Origin: Marinomonas sp. CT5 | GTDB lineage: Bacteria > Pseudomonadota > Gammaproteobacteria > Pseudomonadales > Marinomonadaceae | Length of the DNA stretch: 41,705 bases | Assembly (NCBI RefSeq): GCF_018336975.1 | Contig: NZ_CP025572.1 | Location: 4,034,795-4,076,499, forward strand | Direction of reading: 5' to 3' | In this document: positions 7,891 to 15,024 of the stretch, piece after piece | Layout: each line of letters begins with the position of its first letter | How positions within the stretch are numbered: the first letter of the stretch is position 1 | The notes under the pieces: generated by a model | Seen by the model: the letters and a program-made list of their open reading frames with translations, nothing else | Databases searched by the model: none | Told to the model about the DNA's origin: nothing | Made by a program: the position numbers and the translations under genes

Positions 7891-9483
7891 TTGACCACCT
7901 TAACCGATGCCTTGCAAGCGTTGGCAGCCCATTGCCAACAAGCTGAGACGACTTCTGCTTTAACTTTTCATCGCGGCGTGGAACGAGAAGCGCTACGAGT
8001 GGATCGTACCCAAGGCCGTATTTCCCATAAGCCACATCCAAAAGCTTTGGGCTCAGCATTAACACACAGCTCTATCACAACCGATTATTCTGAATCCTTA
8101 ATGGAATTTATTACGGGTGTGCACCCAAGTGTTGAAGGTGTCATCCATGAACTAGAAGACATCCATAATTTGGTTAACCACGAACTCTACAAACAAGATG
8201 AATGTTTGTGGCCTGCCAGTATGCCTTGTTATTTAGCCGGCAACGAAGATGTTCCAATTGCGTATTATGGCGAATCCAATACGGGCAAACTAAAACACGT
8301 TTACCGAGAAGGTCTGTCCAATCGTTATGGTCGTATCATGCAATGTATCGCCGGCATGCATTACAACTTCTCTTTTGATAAAGACTTCTGGGCTTTTTTA
8401 GAAAACTACAAAGGCAAAACCAACCTTTCTGCCGCTGAAAAACAAGCATTCCAGTCCGATAGTTACTTTGCTTTAATTCGTAACTTTCGTCGCAGCTCTT
8501 GGATGTTGTCTTTATTGTTTGGCGCTTCCCCTGCCATTGATGAAAGCTTTTTGCCTAAAAAGCCTGATAGCCTGACCACTCTTGAGAAAAACACTTGGTT
8601 TGGCCCTAAAGCCACGTCTTTACGCATGAGCGATTTGGGCTACCAAAACAAAGCGCAGGCAGATTTGTATGTTTGTTATAACGAAGTTGATACTTACATC
8701 AGCACCGTCAAAGCGGCTCTACAAACCCCCTATCAACGTTATCAAGATATTGGTGTAAAAGTAGACGGTGAGTATCGCCAACTTAATGGCAATATTTTAC
8801 AGATTGAAAATGAGTATTACAGCGACATTCGCCCAAAACGTGTTACTCAACCTGGCGAACACCCTAGTGCAGCACTGCATGCAAGAGGCGTGGAGTACAT
8901 TGAAGTGCGCATAATGGACCTTGATCCAAGTTCCTCTATTGGAATGCAATCTTCTACTCTCTATTTCATCGATGTCTTCTTGCTTTACTGTATGTTACGT
9001 GGCGATGAACAGCTTAGCAGCGCTGAATGCAGCCAGCTTCGTACGATGCAACAAGAAATTGCCTCCCATGGACGCGAGCTGGATATGGACTTTGATTTTG
9101 GTCAAGGCCCCACCAAACTGCGCACTAAAGCTGAAAACATGCTGAATTCATTGACTGAAGTTGCTGAGTTTTTATCCACTAAAACGGGTAATCCGGCTTA
9201 CATGCAAGCCGTAGAAATCCAAAGAGAAAAGATAAACAATGAATCCTTGCTTCCTTCGGCTCAACTATTAGAGCGCATTCAAACCCAACAGGGTTATCAA
9301 ACTGCCATGCTAGCGCTTTCAAAAGAGCAACAGGCCGATTGGATGTCTCGCCCATTATCAGATGAGCTTACCAGCGAATTTATGCAAAAAGCAGAACGTT
9401 CATTACGTGATCAGGAAGCGATTGAAGCAGCAGACGAAGTAGACTTTGATACCTTCTTAACGGCTTATTTAACACCGCAGTAA
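7891..9483 (+). CDS. gshA: glutamate-cysteine ligase GshA (type 1)
   Basis: It makes gamma-glutamylcysteine from glutamate and cysteine with ATP, the first step of glutathione synthesis. The 530-residue protein matches the gammaproteobacterial type-1 enzyme: RGVEREALRVD near the N terminus, KALGSALTHSSITTDYSE, the WPASMPCYLA block, TGKLKHVYREGLSNRYG and MHYNFSF. The start is a TTG at 7891 with AAGGA 7 nt upstream, and no ATG lies near; the N-terminal alignment supports it. It stands alone, flanked by the his terminator and by a possible folded 3' region at 9484-9548. Confidence 0.95.
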   Translation: MTTLTDALQALAAHCQQAETTSALTFHRGVEREALRVDRTQGRISHKPHPKALGSALTHSSITTDYSESLMEFITGVHPSVEGVIHELEDIHNLVNHELYKQDECLWPASMPCYLAGNEDVPIAYYGESNTGKLKHVYREGLSNRYGRIMQCIAGMHYNFSFDKDFWAFLENYKGKTNLSAAEKQAFQSDSYFALIRNFRRSSWMLSLLFGASPAIDESFLPKKPDSLTTLEKNTWFGPKATSLRMSDLGYQNKAQADLYVCYNEVDTYISTVKAALQTPYQRYQDIGVKVDGEYRQLNGNILQIENEYYSDIRPKRVTQPGEHPSAALHARGVEYIEVRIMDLDPSSSIGMQSSTLYFIDVFLLYCMLRGDEQLSSAECSQLRTMQQEIASHGRELDMDFDFGQGPTKLRTKAENMLNSLTEVAEFLSTKTGNPAYMQAVEIQREKINNESLLPSAQLLERIQTQQGYQTAMLALSKEQQADWMSRPLSDELTSEFMQKAERSLRDQEAIEAADEVDFDTFLTAYLTPQ

Positions 9484-9548
9484 CTCGGTGGCATAGCAAC
9501 AAAAGGACCATACATTTTTGTTCACATCAAATACCAAGAACTACCGAG
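9484..9548 (+). other. nested inverted repeats after gshA
   Basis: CTCGGT (9484-9489) can pair with ACCGAG (9543-9548). Inside that, AACAAAA (9498-9504) can pair with TTTTGTT (9516-9522). It starts one base after the stop codon. It may be a weak terminator or an RNA-stability structure; no long T-tract follows. The function is unknown. Confidence 0.35.
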
Positions 9549-9645
9549 ATATGACCATAACCGTTCAAGATTTGAGCAAAATTAAAATAATTGGCTGAGT
9601 CATGTGGTCAGGCCATCCGATGATATAGGGAAGGAGAAGGGATTC

Positions 9646-10466
9646 ATGAAAAATTTTTGGGACTTCATATGTATATTAGGATTGCTGCTTAAGCTGCTAT
9701 TTGTGCTACTTGAACGTGCTGTAACAGGAAAAATAATTAGACACTTTAAGGGCAAAGAATTGCTAGAAATAGGAACGCAACTTACATTTTATTATTTCTT
9801 ACTCTTCCTAGTCTTTTTTGGATGGCGGATTCCTGAACTATATGCAGATAACACAGGTATTAATGGTGTAGGGGATTTTTTAGCGGGGCTATTTAGCCCG
9901 ATAGCTTTTGGGTGGTTGATTATCGGCTACCTAATGCAAAACAAAGAACTTCGTAACAGCGTAGAGCAAACAGCAGAAGCTCAAAGATTAGCTAGGGATC
10001 AATTAGAGTTTCAGAAGAAAGTTCAAGCTAGATTAGAATACCAAAAAACACTTAACGCTCAGCCACTACTATCTATAAAAGAAATAAAAATCAAAATTAG
10101 AAATGGAAAAAAGACATTAACTTTTAAAATAAAAAATGATGGAGAAAGCATAAGAGATCTTCGTTTCTATCACTTAAAAAAAGAAAGTAAAGAAGGCAAA
10201 AAATCGTATACAAAAACAAGAAAAAAAATAAGAGCAGACTTTGAATTAAACCCAATAGCACAAAGAATATTTTTTTAGATAGGGGAGCGGAAGAGTCAAT
10301 ATCAATCAAAGTTAAAGATGACTTCTACTTGCCATTTCATGCATTCTCATTAATTCAAATGATTATTCTTCGTTGTGTGTTTGTTGATCAACTACAAATC
10401 ACACGTATAGAAACACTAAGTCTATCCGCTCTCAGATATAATAGCCTTAAACTAAACCATTATTAA
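9646..10466 (+). pseudogene. AT-rich membrane protein gene interrupted by a -1 frameshift
   Basis: From the ATG at 9646 (AAGGAG 9 nt upstream) a 210-residue frame runs to a TAG at 10276-10278. It has two or three hydrophobic segments (about residues 3-22, 50-65 and 80-105), the soluble stretch ELRNSVEQTAEAQRLARDQ, and a Lys-rich region. The TAG follows directly on a run of seven T (10270-10276). Moving one base back, the other frame continues without a stop to TAA at 10464-10466, adding about 63 sensible residues (SISIKVKDDFYLPFHAF, LRCVFVDQLQITRIETLSL). The full protein would be about 273 residues. The DNA is clearly more AT-rich than gshA. Function unknown; the shape resembles small membrane proteins of accessory islands. 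A sequencing error or frameshift decoding at the T-run cannot be excluded. Confidence 0.7.
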
Positions 10467-10505
10467 CTGGTAGCATTTCAAGAACAATAGAAAGTTGAAG
10501 CGACA

Positions 10506-10811
10506 ATGACTATAAAAAAATAGATACTGGCTACGAAGTGTGTTTTCGCGTCAACGGTCGCGGTAGTCGTGAACATAGGCGGTTCTTTCCAACGAAGGCC
10601 GAGCGTGAGCGATTCCAGCGTTTTATTATCGCGTTTGAAACCCAAGCCGATTTAAAAAAAGCCCAAGGACATGCGCCGCCTATCTGAATTAGTGGAACTA
10701 TGAGATGATACACACGGCTACTTTTTAAACGATGAAAAACGCAGTAAAAGCAAACTATTGATAACAACCAAAGAATTATCCAAAAACCAAGCACCCCATA
10801 CCTTCTTCTGA
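10506..10811 (+). pseudogene. tyrosine-recombinase (phage-type integrase) N-terminal remnant
   Basis: Reading across two frames recovers an integrase N-terminal (arm/SAM-like) region. After ATG 10506, MTIKK is followed, after a shift in the A7 run at 10514-10520, by KIDTGYEVCFRVNGRGSRE and RRFFPTKAERERFQRF. A second shift in the A7 run at 10654-10660 leads to KPKDMRRLSELVEL, then a TGA (10701-10703) where family members have Trp, then THGYFLNDEKRSKSKLLI, and a stop at 10809-10811. No catalytic domain (R-H-R-Y) follows. This is a dead fragment of a mobile element. A further open stretch of another frame ends at 10894 (KASTEKYDFNFESVAKRL region); I do not recognise it. Confidence 0.75.
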
Positions 10812-10894
10812 AAGCAAAAGCATCTACTGAAAAATATGACTTTAATTTTGAATCTGTTGCAAAGAGACTCACAACCGACACACCAAGCACCTAA

Positions 10895-11136
10895 AACAGC
10901 CTAAGACACTGTATAAATACACAAAATCAGCCTCTCTACAAATAAATCATTCAATGATTTTTTGATTTTCTAAACACATCTTGAGCACCATTAATTAATG
11001 AATAGGTTTTAACGTGATTGGCTCTTTTAAAAATGTGGCTAAGGCCCATTCGTACCAAGTTGCTGGATGAATAGACAATAAATTCCCTATTCATTAACAT
11101 GCCTTAATAAAGTTGATGACAAGGAAAGCAAGGATC
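10895..11136. other. intergenic region after the recombinase remnant
   Basis: These 242 bp have no supported gene. The stretch is AT-rich and probably includes the promoter of the following lipoprotein gene, but I cannot place -35/-10 elements with confidence. No attachment site or tRNA fragment was recognised that would mark the edge of an integrated element. Confidence 0.4.
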
Positions 11137-11496
11137 ATGAAAAAAGCACTGTTCGCCACTTTAATTACGACTTCTCTTCTGACTGGCTGCGCCAGCCAAA
11201 ATGTAGGCAACTCAAACGAAGATGTTGATACATACGACATATCAGGAATCAGCAGCACAGCGACGATTCATAGTAAATTGACGACGGATGTTAATATCAG
11301 CGGTATGGAACATATAGTGAACATTGAAACGGATGTTCGCAATTTACATATATCCGGTTTGAATAACACCATCCATTTTGCGGATGGGGTTGTTGTTGAA
11401 AAATGCACTCTTTCAGGTAGTGACAATGTCGCAGTGAAAACTGGAACCGTCAAAATTTATTGCATTAACTCAGGCACAGATAATAAAGGTTTTTAA
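11137..11496 (+). CDS. small lipoprotein with repeated beta-strand motif (DUF3060-like)
   Basis: This is a 119-residue protein with a lipoprotein signal peptide: MKKALFATLITTSLL then the lipobox LTGC, Cys at about residue 18. The mature part repeats a pattern of the kind ISGxxxxxxI (YDISGISSTATI, NISGMEHIVNI, HISGLNNTIHF, TLSGSDNVAV), suggesting a small beta-solenoid or stacked strands, as in DUF3060-type proteins. It would be anchored in the envelope; its function is unknown. ATG 11137 is chosen because AAGG is correctly placed just upstream; a TTG at 11113 would disrupt the signal peptide. A terminator follows at 11514-11540. Confidence 0.8.
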   Translation: MKKALFATLITTSLLTGCASQNVGNSNEDVDTYDISGISSTATIHSKLTTDVNISGMEHIVNIETDVRNLHISGLNNTIHFADGVVVEKCTLSGSDNVAVKTGTVKIYCINSGTDNKGF

Positions 11497-11513
11497 TATT
11501 ACTGTGTCGTCCT

Positions 11514-11543
11514 AAAAGAGGCGTTAAAACCCTTGTATCGCCT
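11514..11543 (+). terminator. intrinsic terminator after the DUF3060-like lipoprotein gene
   Basis: AAAAGAGGCG pairs with CGCCTCTTTT across a 15-nt loop, followed by a short T-rich end. The sequence just upstream, TGTGTCGTCCTAAAA (11504-11518), resembles the IS end seen at the left of the window; see findings. Confidence 0.65.
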
Positions 11544-11823
11544 CTTTTATGCTTACGTCGCAGCACATTATGCAACTAAGACATGTCGCTGGAACAAGGA
11601 TGCTTTTTTACGCCAGTTTTTACGCCATTCTGTTGAACAATAACGGATACAAGGACGTCACTTTCCTCTGATTGCTAATCGATCTCTCCAGCCTCAGTGC
11701 GACATTAGAGTAAGCTTTTTGAAAAACATGCGAAAGGGATTGATGTGCTATCGGTTTTCAGTCGCTTCTATGTTTTGATGTGATTTGGATTAGTGTTTTA
11801 TTTGGTAAGGGAGCATACGACAT
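11541..11823. other. intergenic region between the two lipoprotein genes
   Basis: About 283 bp without a supported gene. It contains a short direct repeat (TTTTTACGCCA twice, around 11606-11633) of unknown meaning. The promoter of the next gene should lie in the second half, but no strong consensus is visible. Confidence 0.4.
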
Positions 11824-12471
11824 ATGAAGTATTTCTTTTGTTTCGTATTTTTTTCGGTTCTTCTTTCGGGTTGCTCATCTAATGTGAAATTATCCGGACA
11901 TAATGTCAGCAACCTTGATGCGAGCCTAAATATTGATAAATCGGCAACCATTGCAGTGGTTTCAGATCCTAATGGTAATCAACTCACCAATAAACGTTAT
12001 ATTCCAAATGTAATCGATGCATTAAAAAACCGTGGTTTTACCAATACCTCCGCGTCTCCTAAAGATCCAGACTATCGCCTCGCGATTAATTTCTCTCATG
12101 AAAACAAAACAGAAACCAAGCAAGTTCCCATTTTTAACCATCAGCGAAATATTCCTTATACGGTTTGTCACCGTAACCCAAATACAGATGCGCAAACCTG
12201 CGTCACGCGCTATCGGCTCTTTATGGAACCGATTATCAGTGGTTACAAAACCGTAGAGATGCCAACAACTATTTATACTTTCCATTACACGTTAACAGAT
12301 AGACAAAATAAGCTTCTATTGGATTCTACCAATACGGTGGTTCATGAAAGTTGCTCTAAATGGAAGATGTTTGAGTTCTTAGCGAGAGATGCGATTGCCA
12401 GAGCCAATTTTACTACGCCAGTCGACAAACCTTACGCAGTTGAGATGAAAGAAGGCTACAGCTGCCAATGA
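11824..12471 (+). CDS. lipoprotein, DUF4136-like
   Basis: This is a 215-residue protein with a clear lipoprotein signal, MKYFFCFVFFSVLL then LSGC at about residues 14-17. The mature region reads like DUF4136-type envelope lipoproteins: a DPNGNQLTNKRYIPNVIDAL segment, GFTNTSASPKDPDYRLAINF (a family-style alternation of a short-lived Asp-Tyr pair and beta strand), and a late YTFHYTLTDRQNKLL strand pair. It contains several extra Cys residues (in TVCHRN, AQTCVTR, HESCSKW and GYSCQ), which could form disulfides in the periplasm. Function unknown. A GGGAG lies upstream of the ATG. A 12-bp hairpin follows at 12483-12520. Confidence 0.72.
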   Translation: MKYFFCFVFFSVLLSGCSSNVKLSGHNVSNLDASLNIDKSATIAVVSDPNGNQLTNKRYIPNVIDALKNRGFTNTSASPKDPDYRLAINFSHENKTETKQVPIFNHQRNIPYTVCHRNPNTDAQTCVTRYRLFMEPIISGYKTVEMPTTIYTFHYTLTDRQNKLLLDSTNTVVHESCSKWKMFEFLARDAIARANFTTPVDKPYAVEMKEGYSCQ

Positions 12472-12482
12472 TGCAGGTTAAA

Positions 12483-12527
12483 ACCAATAGGCTAAAATGA
12501 TGCATTGTTAGCCTATTGGTTGTTTGC
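12483..12527 (+). terminator. strong hairpin after the second lipoprotein gene
   Basis: ACCAATAGGCTA (12483-12494) pairs perfectly with TAGCCTATTGGT (12509-12520), giving a 12-bp stem. The following TGTTTG is only a weak T-tract, so termination may be partial. Confidence 0.6.
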
Positions 12528-12744
12528 CTTATTTGCTTTTCATCCTTGTTCTATTTCTCTTCTGCGTTTCACTTACTACTAAACTCTCTTAAAAATAAGA
12601 TGCTTATAAAAAAACGTTATTACCTCTTCAGTCTCTTTGTTCGTATCCATCTATACTGTGTATAAGCCACTTTTGTTTGGGCGTGGCTGTATCAGGACTT
12701 TTTCCAAATCCATTATGCTCACTCAGTGAGTCAAGGGGGAATCC

Positions 12745-13356
12745 ATGATCAATCATGTTTGGGGTCTTATTCATCATCCAGATAAGGAATGGCGCGAAAT
12801 AAACAAGGAGCATGAGTCGGTAAGTCATCTTTACTTCCACCATGTTCTTTGGATGGCGGCCATTCCTGTTGTGAGTACCTTTATAGGCACGACACAGTTT
12901 GGTTGGACATTCGGCGGCGAGGAAGCCATAAAAGTATCTTTTATGGATGGCCTTGGTTTAGGTGTGCTGTTTTATGCTCTGATTCTAGTCGCAGTGGCGA
13001 TGGTCGGTAGTTTAATTCATTGGATGGCACGACACTATCCAAACCGCCCTCCTCGCCAAGAATGTATTGTCTTTGCAGGTTATATCGCTACACCATTGTT
13101 TTTAAGTGGTATCTTTGCCATTTATCCGATCATTTGGCTCTGTTTACTCGCTTGTGTGTCAGGTGTGGTTTACACAGGCTATCTGTTGTATCGGGGCACT
13201 CCTAGCTTCTTGGGGATCAGTCATAAACAAGGCTTTATTCTATCCAGTACCACGCTTGGCATCGGCGTTTTAGTCTTAGAAGCGCTATTAGCCGCCGTTG
13301 TGCTACTTTGGAGCCTTGGTTCTGAACACAGTATTGTATGGCACTTCTTCCAATAA
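12745..13356 (+). CDS. Yip1-family integral membrane protein
   Basis: This is a 203-residue protein beginning MINHVWGLIHHPDKEWREI, the usual opening of bacterial Yip1-domain proteins (a soluble segment with HPxxEW, then a transmembrane block). About five hydrophobic segments follow (roughly residues 33-50, 70-95, 108-130, 130-150 and 170-195). Bacterial members are inner-membrane proteins of unknown function. AAGGGGGA lies 4-5 nt before the ATG, a strong ribosome-binding site. It appears to be a single-gene unit, with hairpins on both sides. Confidence 0.8.
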   Translation: MINHVWGLIHHPDKEWREINKEHESVSHLYFHHVLWMAAIPVVSTFIGTTQFGWTFGGEEAIKVSFMDGLGLGVLFYALILVAVAMVGSLIHWMARHYPNRPPRQECIVFAGYIATPLFLSGIFAIYPIIWLCLLACVSGVVYTGYLLYRGTPSFLGISHKQGFILSSTTLGIGVLVLEALLAAVVLLWSLGSEHSIVWHFFQ

Positions 13357-13380
13357 CAAGCAATGACCTAATAACGATCC

Positions 13381-13421
13381 AACAATATGCCACCCAACCT
13401 AACATTGGGTGGCATATTGTT
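13381..13421. other. perfect 17-bp stem-loop after the Yip1-like gene
   Basis: Positions 13381-13397 and 13405-13421 are exact reverse complements (AACAATATGCCACCCAA on the left), with a 7-nt loop. Neither side carries a T-tract, so it is not a standard intrinsic terminator. It may still act as a transcript end, an RNA processing barrier or a protein-binding site. Confidence 0.6.
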
Positions 13422-13559
13422 ATAAATAGAGCCATTTACAATTTTCAACAATATTTCGATCACTTCTTGATCGTTCACACAAACCATTCATCATTTATTC
13501 GATACACTAACGATTCAACTAGATTGCTTTACTTTACAAACTGAATCGGACTTCTTTTT

Positions 13560-14648
13560 ATGCTCTTCAACTCTAAGTTAAAACAACAAACCAATGCCCT
13601 TTCACAACAACTCGAAGAAGAGAGAGCCAACCACCAAACAAAAGTCGAAGCGTTGCAAGCTGAATTAGACTCAGCAAGAGCAGAACTACAGCAATTCAAA
13701 CAGAATTCAGGAAACAATGTTGAGCTCATTCGCTATCAATTACGCGGTGGCGATATGCTCAATTCCATTCGTTTTGGGTTAGCGGATAGCGCCGAAACCC
13801 TTATCGAAGAACGTGTTGAGCTATCTCAGCTCGACGATGTGTTTGATGAAACAAGAGTCGCATTACATCGTTTAAGTGAACGAGCCAGCCTAATAAATGA
13901 ACAGGCAAGCGACAGTATGGAAGCGGCCAATGTTCTCGATAAAACCGCAAATGGCATTAGTCAGCTTGTTTCAAGTATCCAAGAAATTTCGGCCCAGACC
14001 AACTTACTGGCGCTCAATGCGGCTATCGAAGCCGCCAGAGCAGGATCTGCAGGCCGTGGCTTTGCTGTCGTTGCGGATGAAGTGAGGAACTTAGCAGGAA
14101 AAACCCACAGTGCGAGTGAGCAAGTAGAAACCTTGGTTAAACAAGTGATTGCTCAAACAGAACAAATTAAAAATATGGTTAATCAGAACCAAGTCAGCGC
14201 AATGGATATTTCCTCCTCTTCAGTTCAGATAGACAAGGTCGTTGATGATGTCATTGCGCGCTCAAACCATATGCAAGGAGTGATTAGCGTTGCCGCCACG
14301 CATTCTTTTTTAAATACGGTGAAATTAGATCACGCGGTGTGGAAAAACGACGTTTATAACCGCATTGATAAAAAGAAATTCGACAGCGAAGTTAATCTAC
14401 ATACAGAATGTCGCCTAGGTAAATGGTATTACGAAGGTTATGGCAGCCGACACTTTCAACATTCTAAGGCTTTTAAGGCGATTGAAGCACCTCATAAAAC
14501 AGTTCATGAATCCGGCCGAGCCGCATTGGAAGCAATTCAAGCAGGAAACACTCAAGAAATGCTTAGTCAATTAGATAAGATGGAAGTGGCAAGTCTTCAG
14601 GTGGTTGTGAACATTGAAAGCCTAATGGAAGAAGTGAAACACTCTTAA
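13560..14648 (+). CDS. soluble methyl-accepting chemotaxis protein with C-terminal CZB zinc-binding domain
   Basis: This 362-residue chemoreceptor has no transmembrane segment, so it should be cytoplasmic. The N terminus (about 5-50) is a coiled coil. The signalling domain follows, with the conserved hairpin tip [21 protein letters not shown] at about residues 141-161 and [15 protein letters not shown] after it. The C-terminal ~110 residues form a CZB (chemoreceptor zinc-binding) domain: [11 protein letters not shown], the hallmark [15 protein letters not shown], and PHKTVHESG, supplying the His and Cys ligands. CZB proteins such as TlpD and DgcZ sense zinc or oxidants such as hypochlorous acid. 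No CheA or CheW gene is nearby, so it would serve arrays encoded elsewhere. The ribosome-binding site is weak. Confidence 0.92.
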   Translation: MLFNSKLKQQTNALSQQLEEERANHQTKVEALQAELDSARAELQQFKQNSGNNVELIRYQLRGGDMLNSIRFGLADSAETLIEERVELSQLDDVFDETRVALHRLSERASLINEQASDSMEAANVLDKTANGISQLVSSIQEISAQTNLLALNAAIEAARAGSAGRGFAVVADEVRNLAGKTHSASEQVETLVKQVIAQTEQIKNMVNQNQVSAMDISSSSVQIDKVVDDVIARSNHMQGVISVAATHSFLNTVKLDHAVWKNDVYNRIDKKKFDSEVNLHTECRLGKWYYEGYGSRHFQHSKAFKAIEAPHKTVHESGRAALEAIQAGNTQEMLSQLDKMEVASLQVVVNIESLMEEVKHS

Positions 14649-14671
14649 TTTTGATAAAACCACCTTTCTAT

Positions 14672-14709
14672 AGCCCATAATAAACAATGTTTTATTCATG
14701 GGCTTTTTT
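14672..14709 (+). terminator. intrinsic terminator after the CZB chemoreceptor gene
   Basis: AGCCCAT (14672-14678) pairs with ATGGGCT (14698-14704), with additional AATAAA/TTTATT pairing inside, followed by a T6 run. Confidence 0.8.
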
Positions 14710-14733
14710 ACTATCACTACCTGTTTCTGACGC

Positions 14734-14791
14734 TTCAAAAGTAACCGTGAGTCTGTCGGTCAAAATCACAACGGACCGAAACACTTTTGAA
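14734..14791. other. two-part inverted repeat between the chemoreceptor terminator and the mrp promoter
   Basis: TTCAAAAGT (14734-14742) pairs with ACTTTTGAA (14783-14791), and TCGGTC (14756-14761) with GACCGA (14774-14779). The left arm has a 13-nt internal bulge and the right arm only 3 nt. It lies outside the flanking terminator and the predicted mrp promoter. It could be a small RNA element or a regulator site; this is unresolved. Confidence 0.35.
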
Positions 14792-14906
14792 AGGAACTTT
14801 TTCTACACTTAACGCTCTTAAACTTGGGTATAAAAAACATGAATAAATGATATTTTTTCCCTGTAAAGGGTTTTAGGCTATTGATTAAATTGGTAAAAGG
14901 CTATGC

Positions 14907-14935
14907 TTGTAACCCAATACCTTAGACTAAATAAT
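14907..14935 (+). promoter_or_regulatory. candidate sigma-70 promoter of the mrp operon
   Basis: TTGTAA (14907-14912), a 17-nt spacer, and AATAAT (14930-14935) fit a housekeeping promoter (4/6 and 5/6 matches). It would give a leader of about 80 nt before the TTG start of mrpAB. Confidence 0.4.
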
Positions 14936-15024
14936 CACTTAATAGAGACCGATTGTTGGGATAAAACCATGCTCGCACTGAACATTTATACATTATCATC
15001 GATCACTATAAAGGAGTGTTGCCT

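Noticed and set aside
10270..10278. programmed -1 frameshift as the sole explanation of the split gene
   Set aside because: The run lacks a clear downstream pseudoknot and the next gene is plainly decayed, so mutation is the simpler reading; I kept it only as an alternative.
10531..10890. 119-residue minus-strand open frame
   Set aside because: It is antisense to the integrase remnant, whose plus-strand reading has recognisable family motifs; no ribosome-binding site was seen.
12022..12285. 87-residue minus-strand open frame
   Set aside because: It is a shadow of the DUF4136-like lipoprotein, which has a convincing signal peptide and start.
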